Below are positions 43,855 to 53,416 of a stretch of 55,235 nucleotides of DNA, in pieces (within the stretch, counting starts at the first letter, position 1; every line of letters begins with the position of its first letter). Source of the stretch: Roseovarius salincola (lineage in GTDB: Bacteria; Pseudomonadota; Alphaproteobacteria; Rhodobacterales; Rhodobacteraceae). The stretch covers positions 1 to 55,235 of the forward strand of contig NZ_JAPTNL010000020.1 of assembly GCF_026891095.1 (NCBI RefSeq), in the 5' to 3' direction. Under the pieces are notes generated by a model. That model searched no databases and was not told where the DNA came from. It was given only the letters and a program-made list of their open reading frames with translations. Made by a program: the position numbers and the translations under genes.

Positions 43855-45635
43855 CAAAAGGCCTGTCCGATCCCGATGTAAACCTCTACGTTGCCGCTTG
43901 AGCCGCCGCTGACGGGCGTCGCCACGTCGAGGCGGATCGGTCCGATCCCGGTATTGTAGCGCAGGCCAAGCCCCGCACCGCTATGCCAGTCACCATTATC
44001 AGTGCCCCAGCTGTCAGCGCCCACGAACCCAACGTCGTAAAACGCCACCAGCGACAGCGCGTCGCGCAGCGGCGCGCGCAGCTCGCCCGAGAAAGCCATG
44101 AAGGAGCGCCCGCCGATCTCGAGGCCGCCGCCAAGATCGACCGCCAGCGATTGATAGGGCTGTCCACGCACCGTGCCCGCCCCACCGGAATAGAACAGCA
44201 TCCCCGGCGGCACCTCGGCAGCAGAGGCGCCCGAGACCGACCCGATCTGTGCGCGCCCCGCAAGCACGAAGCGGTCATCCTTGCCAAAGCCCAGATAGGC
44301 GCGCGCATCCCCATAAAGCCGCGCTCCGGCCGATCCCCCGTCGAGCCCCGCAAAAGGGGTTGCTTCGACATCGAGGTAATACCCTTCACGCGCATCAAGC
44401 TGACTGTCGCGGGTATCCCAGGTCAGGTTCAGTGGCAGCAGGACATGTTCAAGCGTGCGCGACCCGAGATCGTCATCAACTTCGGAATATCGATACGCGA
44501 TCCCGGCCTCGCCTGTCAGGCTGTCAGAAAAGATATGCGTCAGGCCGCCTCCGACGCCGGCACTGCGTTCACGGTAGCTTGGCTCGTTCTCTTCGGCGAT
44601 ATGGGCATCGAGATAGAGCCCGGTATCGGGTGTGAATGTCGCCGGGCGGTCGAAACGTGCCGAAAGATTGTAATCCTCGCCTCCGGTGTCGCCACCAATC
44701 CCGCTGATCGAGGCATCGAAGCGGAGTCGCTCAGCGCCACCCAAAAGGTTGCGATGCAGCCAAAAGGCTGACAGGCCCAGCCCCTCGAGCGAGGATATCT
44801 CGGCCCCGAACCCGATGCGGCGGGGCTTTTCGTCGACGACGCGTGCTTCGATGTTCAGGGTCCCGTCGGGTGAGGGGGTCTCCGCCTCGGTTACCGAAAC
44901 AGAGCGGAAAGCGCCTGTGCGCCGCAGCCGCTTGGCCGCCTCGTCCACCTCGTCGGGCGAAAAGGTCTTGCCGCTCGGAAGCCCTGCGATCTCGCGCAGG
45001 CGGTCGGGGCGCACGCGTTCGGTCTTTCGCACCACCAGGTCGCCGAAACGCAGGCGCGGTCCCGGTTTGAGACGGATATCGGCGGTCAGGACATTGTTCT
45101 TGTGATTGGCGACGATCTTTTGACCTGCGATTTCGGCCTTGGCGTGCCCAAGATCGCGCCACCCGTCGATCCCGGCCTGCGCGGCATCCGATATGAGGCC
45201 GCTTTCGGCATAGGCGCCAAACTTGAAACCGTCGGGCAGCTCCGTGCCCGGTGCACGCGGGGTGACATCAGCACGCGCGAAGATGAATCGCGGCCCCGCC
45301 AGGACCCGGACCGAGACCCGGTCGATCCGGCGGATCCGCGAGAGCGGGGGAATCTCGGCGGCTTCGCGCCCATCGACAATGATCCGGATCACCCCGCCAT
45401 AATAGCCCGCGCCATAAAGCACGCTTTCGAGCCGACCGTAATCCGCCCGCGCCGCCGACAGAAGATCCTGTGGCGTCACGGGTTCGTCACGCTTGGCCGT
45501 GCCCAGCGTGAGTGATGCCGACTCAAGCTTTTCGACGAGCGCACCCGGCGCCCCCGGTGCGTTCAGATTCAGTTCGGTGGCAGATGCCCCGCCAGCAGCG
45601 GTGATGATCGCGAGAATGGCGACGGCGCGTTTCAT
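43854..45635 (-). CDS. tamA: Outer-membrane translocation assembly protein TamA
   Basis: 593-aa outer-membrane protein of the Omp85/BamA superfamily. The signal peptide MKRAVAILAIITAAGGASA is followed by POTRA repeats (about residues 20-260) and the C-terminal surface-antigen barrel (about 270-593), which shows the VRGQPYQSLAVDLGGGLEIG lid-lock motif and ends in the outer-membrane-type aromatic IGIGQAF. ATG 45635 begins at the signal peptide; an upstream TTG is rejected. Partner TamB is encoded next. The genes are 111 bases downstream of the RND pump on the same strand. Confidence 0.93.
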   Translation of the reverse strand: MKRAVAILAIITAAGGASATELNLNAPGAPGALVEKLESASLTLGTAKRDEPVTPQDLLSAARADYGRLESVLYGAGYYGGVIRIIVDGREAAEIPPLSRIRRIDRVSVRVLAGPRFIFARADVTPRAPGTELPDGFKFGAYAESGLISDAAQAGIDGWRDLGHAKAEIAGQKIVANHKNNVLTADIRLKPGPRLRFGDLVVRKTERVRPDRLREIAGLPSGKTFSPDEVDEAAKRLRRTGAFRSVSVTEAETPSPDGTLNIEARVVDEKPRRIGFGAEISSLEGLGLSAFWLHRNLLGGAERLRFDASISGIGGDTGGEDYNLSARFDRPATFTPDTGLYLDAHIAEENEPSYRERSAGVGGGLTHIFSDSLTGEAGIAYRYSEVDDDLGSRTLEHVLLPLNLTWDTRDSQLDAREGYYLDVEATPFAGLDGGSAGARLYGDARAYLGFGKDDRFVLAGRAQIGSVSGASAAEVPPGMLFYSGGAGTVRGQPYQSLAVDLGGGLEIGGRSFMAFSGELRAPLRDALSLVAFYDVGFVGADSWGTDNGDWHSGAGLGLRYNTGIGPIRLDVATPVSGGSSGNVEVYIGIGQAF

Positions 45636-45746
45636 CAGGTAAATTGATTCGAACAAATCTGGGCTCCATTGACGCCAGTGATGTAACCTGAACCTGATCC
45701 GGGATGCGACCGTTTCAATTTGCTGTGGCGCAAAAGCGCCGCATCA

Positions 45747-48700
45747 TCAAATTGCGTGATCAGCGTCGGACAATTCCTTCTCAAGCGCGTTTTCGACGGC
45801 GCCGCGAGGTCGGGTGAACCGGGCGAGAAGGTCATACAGAACCGGTGTCACGATGAGCATCAGGGTGGTGGCCATCAACAGACCCGCGATGATCACGGTG
45901 CCGATGGCATTGCGGCTTTCGGCACCCGCGCCAGTGGCCAGCACAAGGGGCAGGGCGCCGAGAACCGTCGAGATCACGGTCATCACGATGGGGCGCAGAC
46001 GCAGCACTGAGGCGCGGATCACCGCCTCGCGCACCTCGAGTCCCTCGTCACGCAGCTGATTGGCGAATTCGACGATCAGGATGCCGTTCTTCGCCACCAG
46101 CCCGATCAAGAGTATGATCCCGATCTGACTGTAGACATTGATCGATAGCCCGCCGACCGCCATCGCATAGATCGCCCCCGCGACACCCGCCGGAACGGTC
46201 AGCAGGATGGTGATCGGATGCACGAAACTCTCGAACTGGGCCGAAAGCACGAGGAAGACGATCAGGAGCGAAAGCGCAAAGACAAGGCCCGCGCCCGCCG
46301 AGGTATCCTTGAAGGTGCGCGACTGGCCCTCGTAACCAAGCGCGGCTTCGGCGGGAAGGATTTCAGCCGCGGCGGCTTCGAGGCGGGCCAGTACGGTTCC
46401 CAGGTCTTCGCCCGGCGCCAGCGCGCCCGAAAGCTGGATCGACGGCAGGCGGTCGAAGCGTCTCAGCGACGGTGCGGCGGCGTTCTCGCTGACGGTCACA
46501 AGCGCCCCGAGCGGTACCAGTGTCTCGCCGTCGCCCGAGCGCACGAAGATGTTGTCGATATCCGAGGGTGTGCGCCGGTCCTCCTCGACTGCCTGCGCAA
46601 GCACCGGATATTCCCGTCCGCGGCTGACGAAGGTCGTCATCTGACGAGAAGCCAGCATGGTTTGCATCGTGTTGGCGATGGTGTCGATCGACACGCCGAG
46701 GTCATCCGCGCGGGCGCGGTCGATCGTGACGTCGAGCTGTGGCAGGTTCTGTTCGAAATTGATCTCGGGATTGACCAGCCCTTCGATATCTTCGGCGCGT
46801 TCCAGCAGCTCGAGCGACCAGGCCTTAACGCTATCGAAATCCGGCCCACCTATCACCACGCGGATCGGCGTTGAACTCCCGCGCAGGCCCAACCCGGCAG
46901 GCGTTACCGGAAAACCGCGTGCGACGGTAATCTGGCCCATCTGCGGCGCGATGCGGCCCACCACCTCGGAGACGTTCATGTCGCGCTCGTCCCAGGGCGC
47001 AAGGCGAAAAACGACAAAGCTGCGCCATGCACGGTTGCCCCAGCCGGTAAAGGTGAAGACTGTTTCGATGACGCCTTCCTCGCGCAGGGGCACGAGAATC
47101 TCTTCGACCTGTCGCGCGGCACGGTCCGTATAGGCCACGGTGCTGCCCTGCGGCGCGGTCAGCGGGATAAAGCCCACGCCACGGTCCTCGCGCGGTGCCA
47201 GCTCGCGCGCCAGGCCGTCATAGAACAGGAACGCGCCGCCCGACACCGTCAGTGCCAGCGTCAGGACAACCAGCGGCGCGCGGATCGCGCGCGTCAGAAG
47301 CGCCGAGTAGCCTTTTTGCAGCCAGCCCCGCGGTGCGTATCCGCTGCGAGGTTCGGTGGTCTTGCCCGCTTTCAGAACCTTGGAAGCAAGCGCGGGACAG
47401 GCGGTCAGTGCCACAAAGGTCGAGATCGCGACGGTGCCGGCCATGACCCAGCCAAACTCAACGAACAGCTTGCCGACCTGGCCGGGCATGAAGGACAGCG
47501 GCACGAAGACGGCGATCAACGTGATAGACGTGGCCAGAACCGCGAATGTCACCTGGCGCGCGCCCTTGAGGCTGGCCACAAGCGGGCTTTCGCCATTCTC
47601 GATCCGTCTCTGGATGTTCTCGAGCACCACGATGGCGTCGTCCACAACCAACCCGATGGCCAGCAGCAGCGCCAGCAGGGTCAGCGTGTTGATTGAAAAG
47701 CCCCAGATACCGATCAGAATGAAGCAGCCCAGCAAAGACACCGGAATGGTTATGGCGGGAATGAGCGTGGCACGGACGCTGCGCAGGAACAGCAGGATCA
47801 CCAGCACAACCAGCACCAGCGAGATCGACAACGCGATCAACACTTCGCGGATCGACGCGCCGACAAACAGCGCGTCATCCGAACCGATGATGATCTCCAT
47901 ACCTTCGGGCAGGGTCGGGGTCAGGCGGGCGACTTCGGCGCGCACGGCATTGGAAATCTGCAGCGTGTTGGACTGGCTCTGACGCTGGATCGCCATCCCG
48001 ACGGCGTCCTTGCCATCGCTGCGTGCGAAGGTCGTATCGCTTTCGACGCCGGGCTCGACACGCGCGACATCACCCAGCCGGACAGGATAGCCCGCCACCC
48101 GGTCAAGCACCACGTCGCGGAAATCGTCGACACTGGCAAGGCGGCTGTTGAGGCGTACCGACAACTGCCGGTTTTCGGATTCGACCTCGCCTGCGGGCAG
48201 TTCGACATTGTTGCGCCGCAGGGCCTGTTCCACATCCGACACGGTCAGCTTTCGTGCCGCCAGCGCGCGCCGGTCCAGCCAGATCCGCACGGCGAAAGAG
48301 CGGTCGCCGTAAACCCGCACATTGGCGATCCCGTCCTGCGTGGCAAGGCGGTCGAGGATGAAGCGGTCGATATAATCGGTGATTTCTGCGGTGGTCATAC
48401 GGTCCGAGGTAACGGCGAGGCGCATGACGGGATCGGCGTCGGCATCGGCCTTTTCGACCTCGGGTTGGTCGGCGTCCTCGGGAAGGTTGTCAAGAATCCT
48501 GCCGACGGAGTCGCGCACATCATTGGCGGCGACATCGATATCGCGGTCGGGCTCGAACTCGATCGTGACGCGGGATCGCCCCTGTCGGCTCTCGGAACTG
48601 ATCGAGCGGATACCCGCGATCGAGGCGACGGCGCCTTCGACGGTTTCCGTGATGTCGGTATCGATCACTTCGGGGGCTGCGCCGCGATAGGTGGTGGTGA

Positions 48701-48839
48701 TCGAAACCACCGCGTTGTCCACATCGGGCAGCTCACGGATCGGCACGTCGCGAAGGGCGCTGACCCCGAAGACGATCAACAGCAGGCTTGCCACGGCCGC
48801 CAGAACCGGACGGCGGACGGACAGGTCCGACAAGGTCAT
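45747..48839 (-). CDS. RND efflux pump inner-membrane transporter (HAE1 type)
   Basis: 1030-aa proton-driven exporter of the AcrB/MexB family. The N-terminus LSDLSVRRPVLAAVASLLLI and the central helix AIGLVVDDAIVVLENIQRR, with the two adjacent Asp residues of the proton relay, are clear. The internal repeat, with two large periplasmic loops, is complete, and the end has VLRLRPIVMTVISTVLGALP. Its ATG overlaps the adaptor gene stop by four bases. No outer-membrane channel gene is nearby, so a TolC protein encoded elsewhere would be needed. Substrates are not predictable. Confidence 0.94.
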   Translation of the reverse strand: MTLSDLSVRRPVLAAVASLLLIVFGVSALRDVPIRELPDVDNAVVSITTTYRGAAPEVIDTDITETVEGAVASIAGIRSISSESRQGRSRVTIEFEPDRDIDVAANDVRDSVGRILDNLPEDADQPEVEKADADADPVMRLAVTSDRMTTAEITDYIDRFILDRLATQDGIANVRVYGDRSFAVRIWLDRRALAARKLTVSDVEQALRRNNVELPAGEVESENRQLSVRLNSRLASVDDFRDVVLDRVAGYPVRLGDVARVEPGVESDTTFARSDGKDAVGMAIQRQSQSNTLQISNAVRAEVARLTPTLPEGMEIIIGSDDALFVGASIREVLIALSISLVLVVLVILLFLRSVRATLIPAITIPVSLLGCFILIGIWGFSINTLTLLALLLAIGLVVDDAIVVLENIQRRIENGESPLVASLKGARQVTFAVLATSITLIAVFVPLSFMPGQVGKLFVEFGWVMAGTVAISTFVALTACPALASKVLKAGKTTEPRSGYAPRGWLQKGYSALLTRAIRAPLVVLTLALTVSGGAFLFYDGLARELAPREDRGVGFIPLTAPQGSTVAYTDRAARQVEEILVPLREEGVIETVFTFTGWGNRAWRSFVVFRLAPWDERDMNVSEVVGRIAPQMGQITVARGFPVTPAGLGLRGSSTPIRVVIGGPDFDSVKAWSLELLERAEDIEGLVNPEINFEQNLPQLDVTIDRARADDLGVSIDTIANTMQTMLASRQMTTFVSRGREYPVLAQAVEEDRRTPSDIDNIFVRSGDGETLVPLGALVTVSENAAAPSLRRFDRLPSIQLSGALAPGEDLGTVLARLEAAAAEILPAEAALGYEGQSRTFKDTSAGAGLVFALSLLIVFLVLSAQFESFVHPITILLTVPAGVAGAIYAMAVGGLSINVYSQIGIILLIGLVAKNGILIVEFANQLRDEGLEVREAVIRASVLRLRPIVMTVISTVLGALPLVLATGAGAESRNAIGTVIIAGLLMATTLMLIVTPVLYDLLARFTRPRGAVENALEKELSDADHAI

Positions 48840-49984
48840 GTGTTGTCGCCCTCGGTGGCGTTTTCGGCAGCGACGTCGTCGCTGTCGCCAGTCTGACCGA
48901 TGACCGCGACAGGGCCTCCGTCGCGCAGGCGCTGAAGGCCGCGCAGAACGATGGTGGTGCCTTCAGCGACCCCGTCGAGGATCGCAACCATTCCGTCGCG
49001 CCGCTGACCGGTACGCACGACCACGCGACGCGCAATACCGTCTTCGACAACGAAAACATAGGTCTCCGCCGCCTGGAACACCAGCGCCTCTTCCGGGATG
49101 ACGACCCGGTCGGCCTGCGAGAGCGTCAATTCCAGCGACATGAACATACCCGCGGGCAGTGTGCCCTCGGGATTGGGGATGATCGCGCGGGTGCGAAACG
49201 AGCGGCTGACCGGATCAATGCGGTTATCCACCGCTTCGATCTTGCCCATGAACACCTCGCCTGGAAAGGCGACGGTGGTCGCGGTCAGGGGTTGGCCTTG
49301 CGCGACCTGTGCGAACAGGCCCTCAGGGAGACCGAACTCGAGCTCGACCTCGCTCAGATCGTCCAGCCGGGTGATCGGGGTGCCCTGAACGACGCGGGCG
49401 CCGGGATCCACGTTTGTCAGCCCCACGACACCCTCGAAGGGTGCGCGGATGGTACGCTCCTGCAGGCGGCGCGCGGCGCGATCCAGCTGCGCCTCGGCCT
49501 CGGCGAGGCGGGCCTCGGACTCTTCGACCGTGGCCTCGGCCACGGCGTTGGAGAGGCGCAGCTGCTTGGCACGTTCCAGCGCCTGACGGCGTTCCTTTAG
49601 GCGCGCTTCGGCCTCGGCAAGGTCGGCGCGGGCGATGTCGTCGTCCAGCCGCACCAGAACCGCGCCTTTCTCAACTGTCGTTCCCGACGAGATGGCCAAC
49701 TCGACGATACGGCCATCGGCCTCGGGGACGATGTCGACCGACTGTCGCGCACGTGTGGTGCCGACGGCCTCGACAGTGCGGGCGAGCGTGCGGATCTCGG
49801 CGCGGGTGATCTCCACGGAAGTCGGGCGGTCGCCGCGGGCCGACGCGGCGGTCGAGGTCTCGCTCGGGGCGAGGTATCTTTGATAGCCCTCATAGCCACC
49901 ATAACCGATGGCTGCGAGGATGCCGATCAACAGCAATTGTTTCCAAATCGGCACGCTGTAACACCCTTTCGCAAAAGCCTGCAT
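48836..49984 (-). CDS. RND efflux membrane-fusion (adaptor) protein
   Basis: 382-aa periplasmic adaptor. An N-terminal membrane anchor (PIWKQLLLIGILAAIGYGGY) is seen instead of a lipoprotein cysteine. Then comes a lipoyl-like part (GRIVELAISSGTTVEKGAVL), a coiled-coil hairpin (about residues 100-165, rich in Ala, Glu and Arg: ARLKERRQALERAKQL), the second lipoyl half (TIRAPFEGVVGLTNVDPGA), a beta-barrel and a C-terminal membrane-proximal domain. GAGGGA upstream supports ATG 49984. It forms a complex with the pump encoded next. Confidence 0.93.
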   Translation of the reverse strand: MQAFAKGCYSVPIWKQLLLIGILAAIGYGGYEGYQRYLAPSETSTAASARGDRPTSVEITRAEIRTLARTVEAVGTTRARQSVDIVPEADGRIVELAISSGTTVEKGAVLVRLDDDIARADLAEAEARLKERRQALERAKQLRLSNAVAEATVEESEARLAEAEAQLDRAARRLQERTIRAPFEGVVGLTNVDPGARVVQGTPITRLDDLSEVELEFGLPEGLFAQVAQGQPLTATTVAFPGEVFMGKIEAVDNRIDPVSRSFRTRAIIPNPEGTLPAGMFMSLELTLSQADRVVIPEEALVFQAAETYVFVVEDGIARRVVVRTGQRRDGMVAILDGVAEGTTIVLRGLQRLRDGGPVAVIGQTGDSDDVAAENATEGDNT

Positions 49985-50090
49985 GAAAGTCCCTCGAAGA
50001 CAACTTACAGCTGGCACCCGAATTGGCAACGCTCTCGACATCAAGTATTCGGCATAACATGATCATTCGCGCACGACGGGCGCGATGCGG

Positions 50091-52643
50091 TCAGGCCGCG
50101 CGATCGCTGGCCGCGAGCCAGTCAAGCGTCTCGCTCCAGGCGGTTTCGAGTTCGGGCAGCGCCTTTTCCAATGCGTCAGTATCGCCCTTGCGCGCGGCGG
50201 CCTCGGCGCGGGCAGCGGCGCGGCGCAGGTCAAGTGCCCCGACCGTCGCCGCAGCCCCCCCAAAACGATGCAGCCGCATCGCGATATTCATCAGGTGCTC
50301 GTTCCGGGCTGCCGACAGTGCCGCAAGCAGGGCTTGTCCCTCTTGCTTGAAACCCTCGATCAGCCGGATGAACTGTCCCTCCGAAAGAATCGCCCGCAGC
50401 TCGTCGGTTACCGAAGGATCAAGGGCTTCAACCGTGCGCCGGCTTTCGGACGCAGCCTTGCTGCAGAGCATCCGGCGCAGGTCGTTCAGGCGCAGCGGCT
50501 TGGTATAGACGTTGTCGATACCCGCGTCATGCAGCGCGATGCGGGCGTTCCGGTCCACATGCGCCGTCAGCGCCACGATACGCGTATCGGATGACGGGCC
50601 ATGTCCTTCGCGGATGCGCCTTGTGGCTTCGAGCCCGTCCATGCCGGGCATGGAGACATCCATGATGATCAGATCGAACCGCCGGGCCTCGGCGGCGGCG
50701 ACACCGGCGGCGCCGTCTTGGGTCTGGGTGACGCTGTGGCCATCCTGTTCCAGCATCGTTCCAAGAACGAAACGACTGGCGGCATTGTCCTCGACCAGCA
50801 GAACATCCAGGTTGGGAATGCGTTTCAGGCTATCGTCGCTGCCTGTGGCGCTTTCGCTGCTCCGGCCCTTTGCGGCGGGCAGCGGAAGGCGCACCCAGAA
50901 AAGGCTTCCTTCACCGTGGATGCTCTCGGCGCCGATCCTGCCGCCCATGAGCGTGGCCAGGTTGCGCGCGATCCCGAGGCCAAGCCCGGTGCCCTCGACA
51001 CGCGTCGCATCCGGGGCAAGACGCACGAAATCGTCGAAAATGCGGGAAAGGTCCTGTTCATGGATTCCGATGCCCGTATCTGCAATCTGGACCTCGATCA
51101 GATCGGGGGTCTTGCCGGTGCTGGCGACGCGGGTGCATTCTACCGTGATCTCGCCTGCGCGGGTGAACTTGATCGCGTTTGACAGCAGGTTCAGCAACAC
51201 CTGCTGCACCCGGTCGCGATCACCGAGGACCTCGCCGACGGGCGGGCCGTTGCCAAGGACACTGATGCTGGTGTCGTTGGCTTCGGCCTCGGCTTGCTGA
51301 GCGGTCACGATCCCGTCGATCAGGCTCTCGAGGTCGAAGACGGTCTCGCGCAACGTCAGATGGCGACCGTCGGACCGCGCGATATCAAGCGCGTCATTGA
51401 TCTGGTTGAGCAACAACTGCCCCGAGCTTTTCATGATGGCCGTGTAGCGCTCCTGATCGCGGGACAGCCGGGTTCCGTCCAGCAGGTCAAGCGCCCCGAG
51501 GATACCGTGCAGCGGGGTGCGCATCTCGTGGCTGCTGCGGCCCAGAAACCGGGCCTTTGCACGCTCGCTGGAAAGCGCCTTGTCGCGGGCGGCCTGGATT
51601 TCGGCTTCGACGGCGACACGATCGGAAATGTCGCGGATGAAGCAGACGCAGACCACGTCATTGGCCCGCATCGCCCTGTTGGCCGAAACCTCGACGGGCA
51701 CCAGTTCGCCATCAGCGCGCCGCGCCAGAAGCTGCTGCGCGCCCTTGCCGGGATCGGTGGGAAGGGACTGCAACCGTTTGCCGTCGACAGCGGTCAGCGA
51801 GCCATCCTTCCCGCGCGCCATGAGGATATCGCCAAGTCTGACAGGCGTTTCGGTGGGCCGGTCGAGACCAAAGGCGCGCCGCGCTGTCTTGTTGGTTTCG
51901 GCGAGGCTGTCGTCGGGCCTGACCACCAGAATGGCATCCCCCGATGTGTTCAGGATCGTCGAAAGCCGGCTGAGCGTCATCCTGTTCTGCAGCGCGCGGC
52001 GCCGGTTGAGCGCGTTGAGCCGCCAGAGCACCCACATCAATGCCAGCATGGCGGCCACCATCAGCAGGCTGATCACCGTCACCTGCCGCAATGTCGTCGT
52101 CAGGGTGTTGCGTTCGGCGTCGGCGCGCGCGGCGTCGAGGGCGATCCCGGTGCTCGACAGGCGCCGGATCGCGTGAGTGAGGCTGGCCGTGGCCTGACTC
52201 AGTGCCTGGCGCCCGGCGATCAGCTGCTCGTCGCTCGCGTCGATCAGCGCCACCATGTCTTGCAGCGTTTCGTTTATCGCATCAATCTGCGTCGAGGCGA
52301 CGCTGTTGCCGTCGAAAGCCTCTCGATAGGCGTCACTGCTCTTGAAGGTGGCCGCGCGGCTGTAAAGCACGTCGAAACGCAGACGCACCTCGCGGAGATG
52401 TGCGGGAACGGGCTCGTCAAGTTGATCGAGTGCGCGGGCCAGCTTGACCTGATCGACCTCGAGTTGCGCCAGTGACCATTCGATATTGTCGTTGGCGGCA
52501 CTGCCATAGCGATCGAGCTGCAGAAAGACCTGAACGGCCAGAAACGCGGTCGCCGCCATACAGGCCAGCGACAGGATCGCGAACAGGACAAGCGGCGCGT
52601 TGCGGTGGAACAAGCGTTTCTGAAGTTGTGCAAGCACAGTCAC
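50091..52643 (-). CDS. Hybrid sensor histidine kinase with receiver and HPt domains
   Basis: 850-aa membrane sensor, GTG start at 52643. Helices at about 17-41 and 188-208 flank a helical periplasmic domain; a PAS domain (about 225-340) precedes the kinase. The phosphorylated histidine is His372 (SSHEMRTPLHG), the ATP site has Asn489 (LLSNAIKF) and DTGIGI at 522, the receiver Asp is 662 (IIMDVSMPGMDG), and the HPt histidine is 792 (LHRFGGAAATVGA), where the usual Lys-Gly after the His is Gly-Gly. It is a complete phosphorelay. A secreted molybdopterin-domain-like protein is encoded 31 bases upstream and a response regulator is divergent. A longer start at 52763 would overlap the upstream gene and is rejected. 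Confidence 0.92.
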   Translation of the reverse strand: MTVLAQLQKRLFHRNAPLVLFAILSLACMAATAFLAVQVFLQLDRYGSAANDNIEWSLAQLEVDQVKLARALDQLDEPVPAHLREVRLRFDVLYSRAATFKSSDAYREAFDGNSVASTQIDAINETLQDMVALIDASDEQLIAGRQALSQATASLTHAIRRLSSTGIALDAARADAERNTLTTTLRQVTVISLLMVAAMLALMWVLWRLNALNRRRALQNRMTLSRLSTILNTSGDAILVVRPDDSLAETNKTARRAFGLDRPTETPVRLGDILMARGKDGSLTAVDGKRLQSLPTDPGKGAQQLLARRADGELVPVEVSANRAMRANDVVCVCFIRDISDRVAVEAEIQAARDKALSSERAKARFLGRSSHEMRTPLHGILGALDLLDGTRLSRDQERYTAIMKSSGQLLLNQINDALDIARSDGRHLTLRETVFDLESLIDGIVTAQQAEAEANDTSISVLGNGPPVGEVLGDRDRVQQVLLNLLSNAIKFTRAGEITVECTRVASTGKTPDLIEVQIADTGIGIHEQDLSRIFDDFVRLAPDATRVEGTGLGLGIARNLATLMGGRIGAESIHGEGSLFWVRLPLPAAKGRSSESATGSDDSLKRIPNLDVLLVEDNAASRFVLGTMLEQDGHSVTQTQDGAAGVAAAEARRFDLIIMDVSMPGMDGLEATRRIREGHGPSSDTRIVALTAHVDRNARIALHDAGIDNVYTKPLRLNDLRRMLCSKAASESRRTVEALDPSVTDELRAILSEGQFIRLIEGFKQEGQALLAALSAARNEHLMNIAMRLHRFGGAAATVGALDLRRAAARAEAAARKGDTDALEKALPELETAWSETLDWLAASDRAA

Positions 52644-52674
52644 GTTGAGATCCGTCCTTCGAAAGGCAGTCAGG

Positions 52675-53214
52675 CTAGCGCGTCGCGACGATCCGGTCCA
52701 GTTGCCAAATACTCCGGGAATAGTGCGTTTCCGTCCTGTAGGCAGGGTCGTTATCCCAGTCATAGACCAGCCAGAGCGGCCCTTTCTGGCGCAGGGTCAT
52801 GATCTCGTCATTGCGCCGATAGGCCAGCAGCGCGCCGCCGGGGCGGATCTCGTCGACCGGGATGCGCACGACATAGTCGTTGATCGCGAACAGCTCGAGC
52901 ATGCCGGAATGGATCGCATGGCGGTCAAGCAGGGTGGCAAGCCAGACGCCGGTGAAACGCTGCGTTCCGAAGGTCCAGTTGGTGCTTGTCTCGATGGTTG
53001 CACGGGGCATCGCCTGAAGCTCTGAATAGGTCAGTTCGATGCGCTCTCGGGTGCAGCCGCGATTGGTAGTTTTATCAATGATTTCAATGGAAAGAATGGG
53101 ATCAGCCCCGTGCTCCTCCGCGGCGCGCAGAGGCCCGGCCGATGCCAGCATGATCAGGCCAAGCAGCGCCGCGAGCCAGGGCGGGGCGTGAGGATATCGT
53201 TTATGTGCCAACAC
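52675..53214 (-). CDS. Secreted protein with a degenerate molybdopterin-binding-like fold
   Basis: 179-aa predicted periplasmic protein, start GTG 53214. A signal peptide (WLAALLGLIMLASAGPLRA) is visible. The rest resembles the oxidoreductase molybdopterin-binding (SUOX) fold: LTYSELQAMPRATIETSTNW, then FTGVWLATLLDR, PVDEIRPGGALLAY and GPLWLVYDWDND. In catalytic members a cysteine lies after the LQAMPR strand; here it is TST, and the only cysteine left in the mature part (54) is elsewhere. So it probably does not hold molybdenum cofactor and may be a sensory or ligand-binding partner. It is directly upstream of the hybrid kinase, on the same strand. Confidence 0.75.
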   Translation of the reverse strand: MLAHKRYPHAPPWLAALLGLIMLASAGPLRAAEEHGADPILSIEIIDKTTNRGCTRERIELTYSELQAMPRATIETSTNWTFGTQRFTGVWLATLLDRHAIHSGMLELFAINDYVVRIPVDEIRPGGALLAYRRNDEIMTLRQKGPLWLVYDWDNDPAYRTETHYSRSIWQLDRIVATR

Positions 53215-53416
53215 TGTCTTGCAAGCTCCGTCGGGACCCGCTTAAACCCCGTCATGCGCGGACGCACGGCATTTTCCTATGCAACGCCTAGACTATCACT
53301 AAGCCTGTCATGCTTGGTATGTAAAGTGAGTGATGAGTGCGGCTCTGGCGGAGCAGAGGGTGGTTTGCCTTTGAACTCAGGCATCGTTACGCCAGAGACA
53401 GGTTTGGGGACGTGAC

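Noticed and set aside
51294..52475. 393-codon open frame on the plus strand
   Set aside because: Antisense to the hybrid kinase, whose domains account for the sequence.
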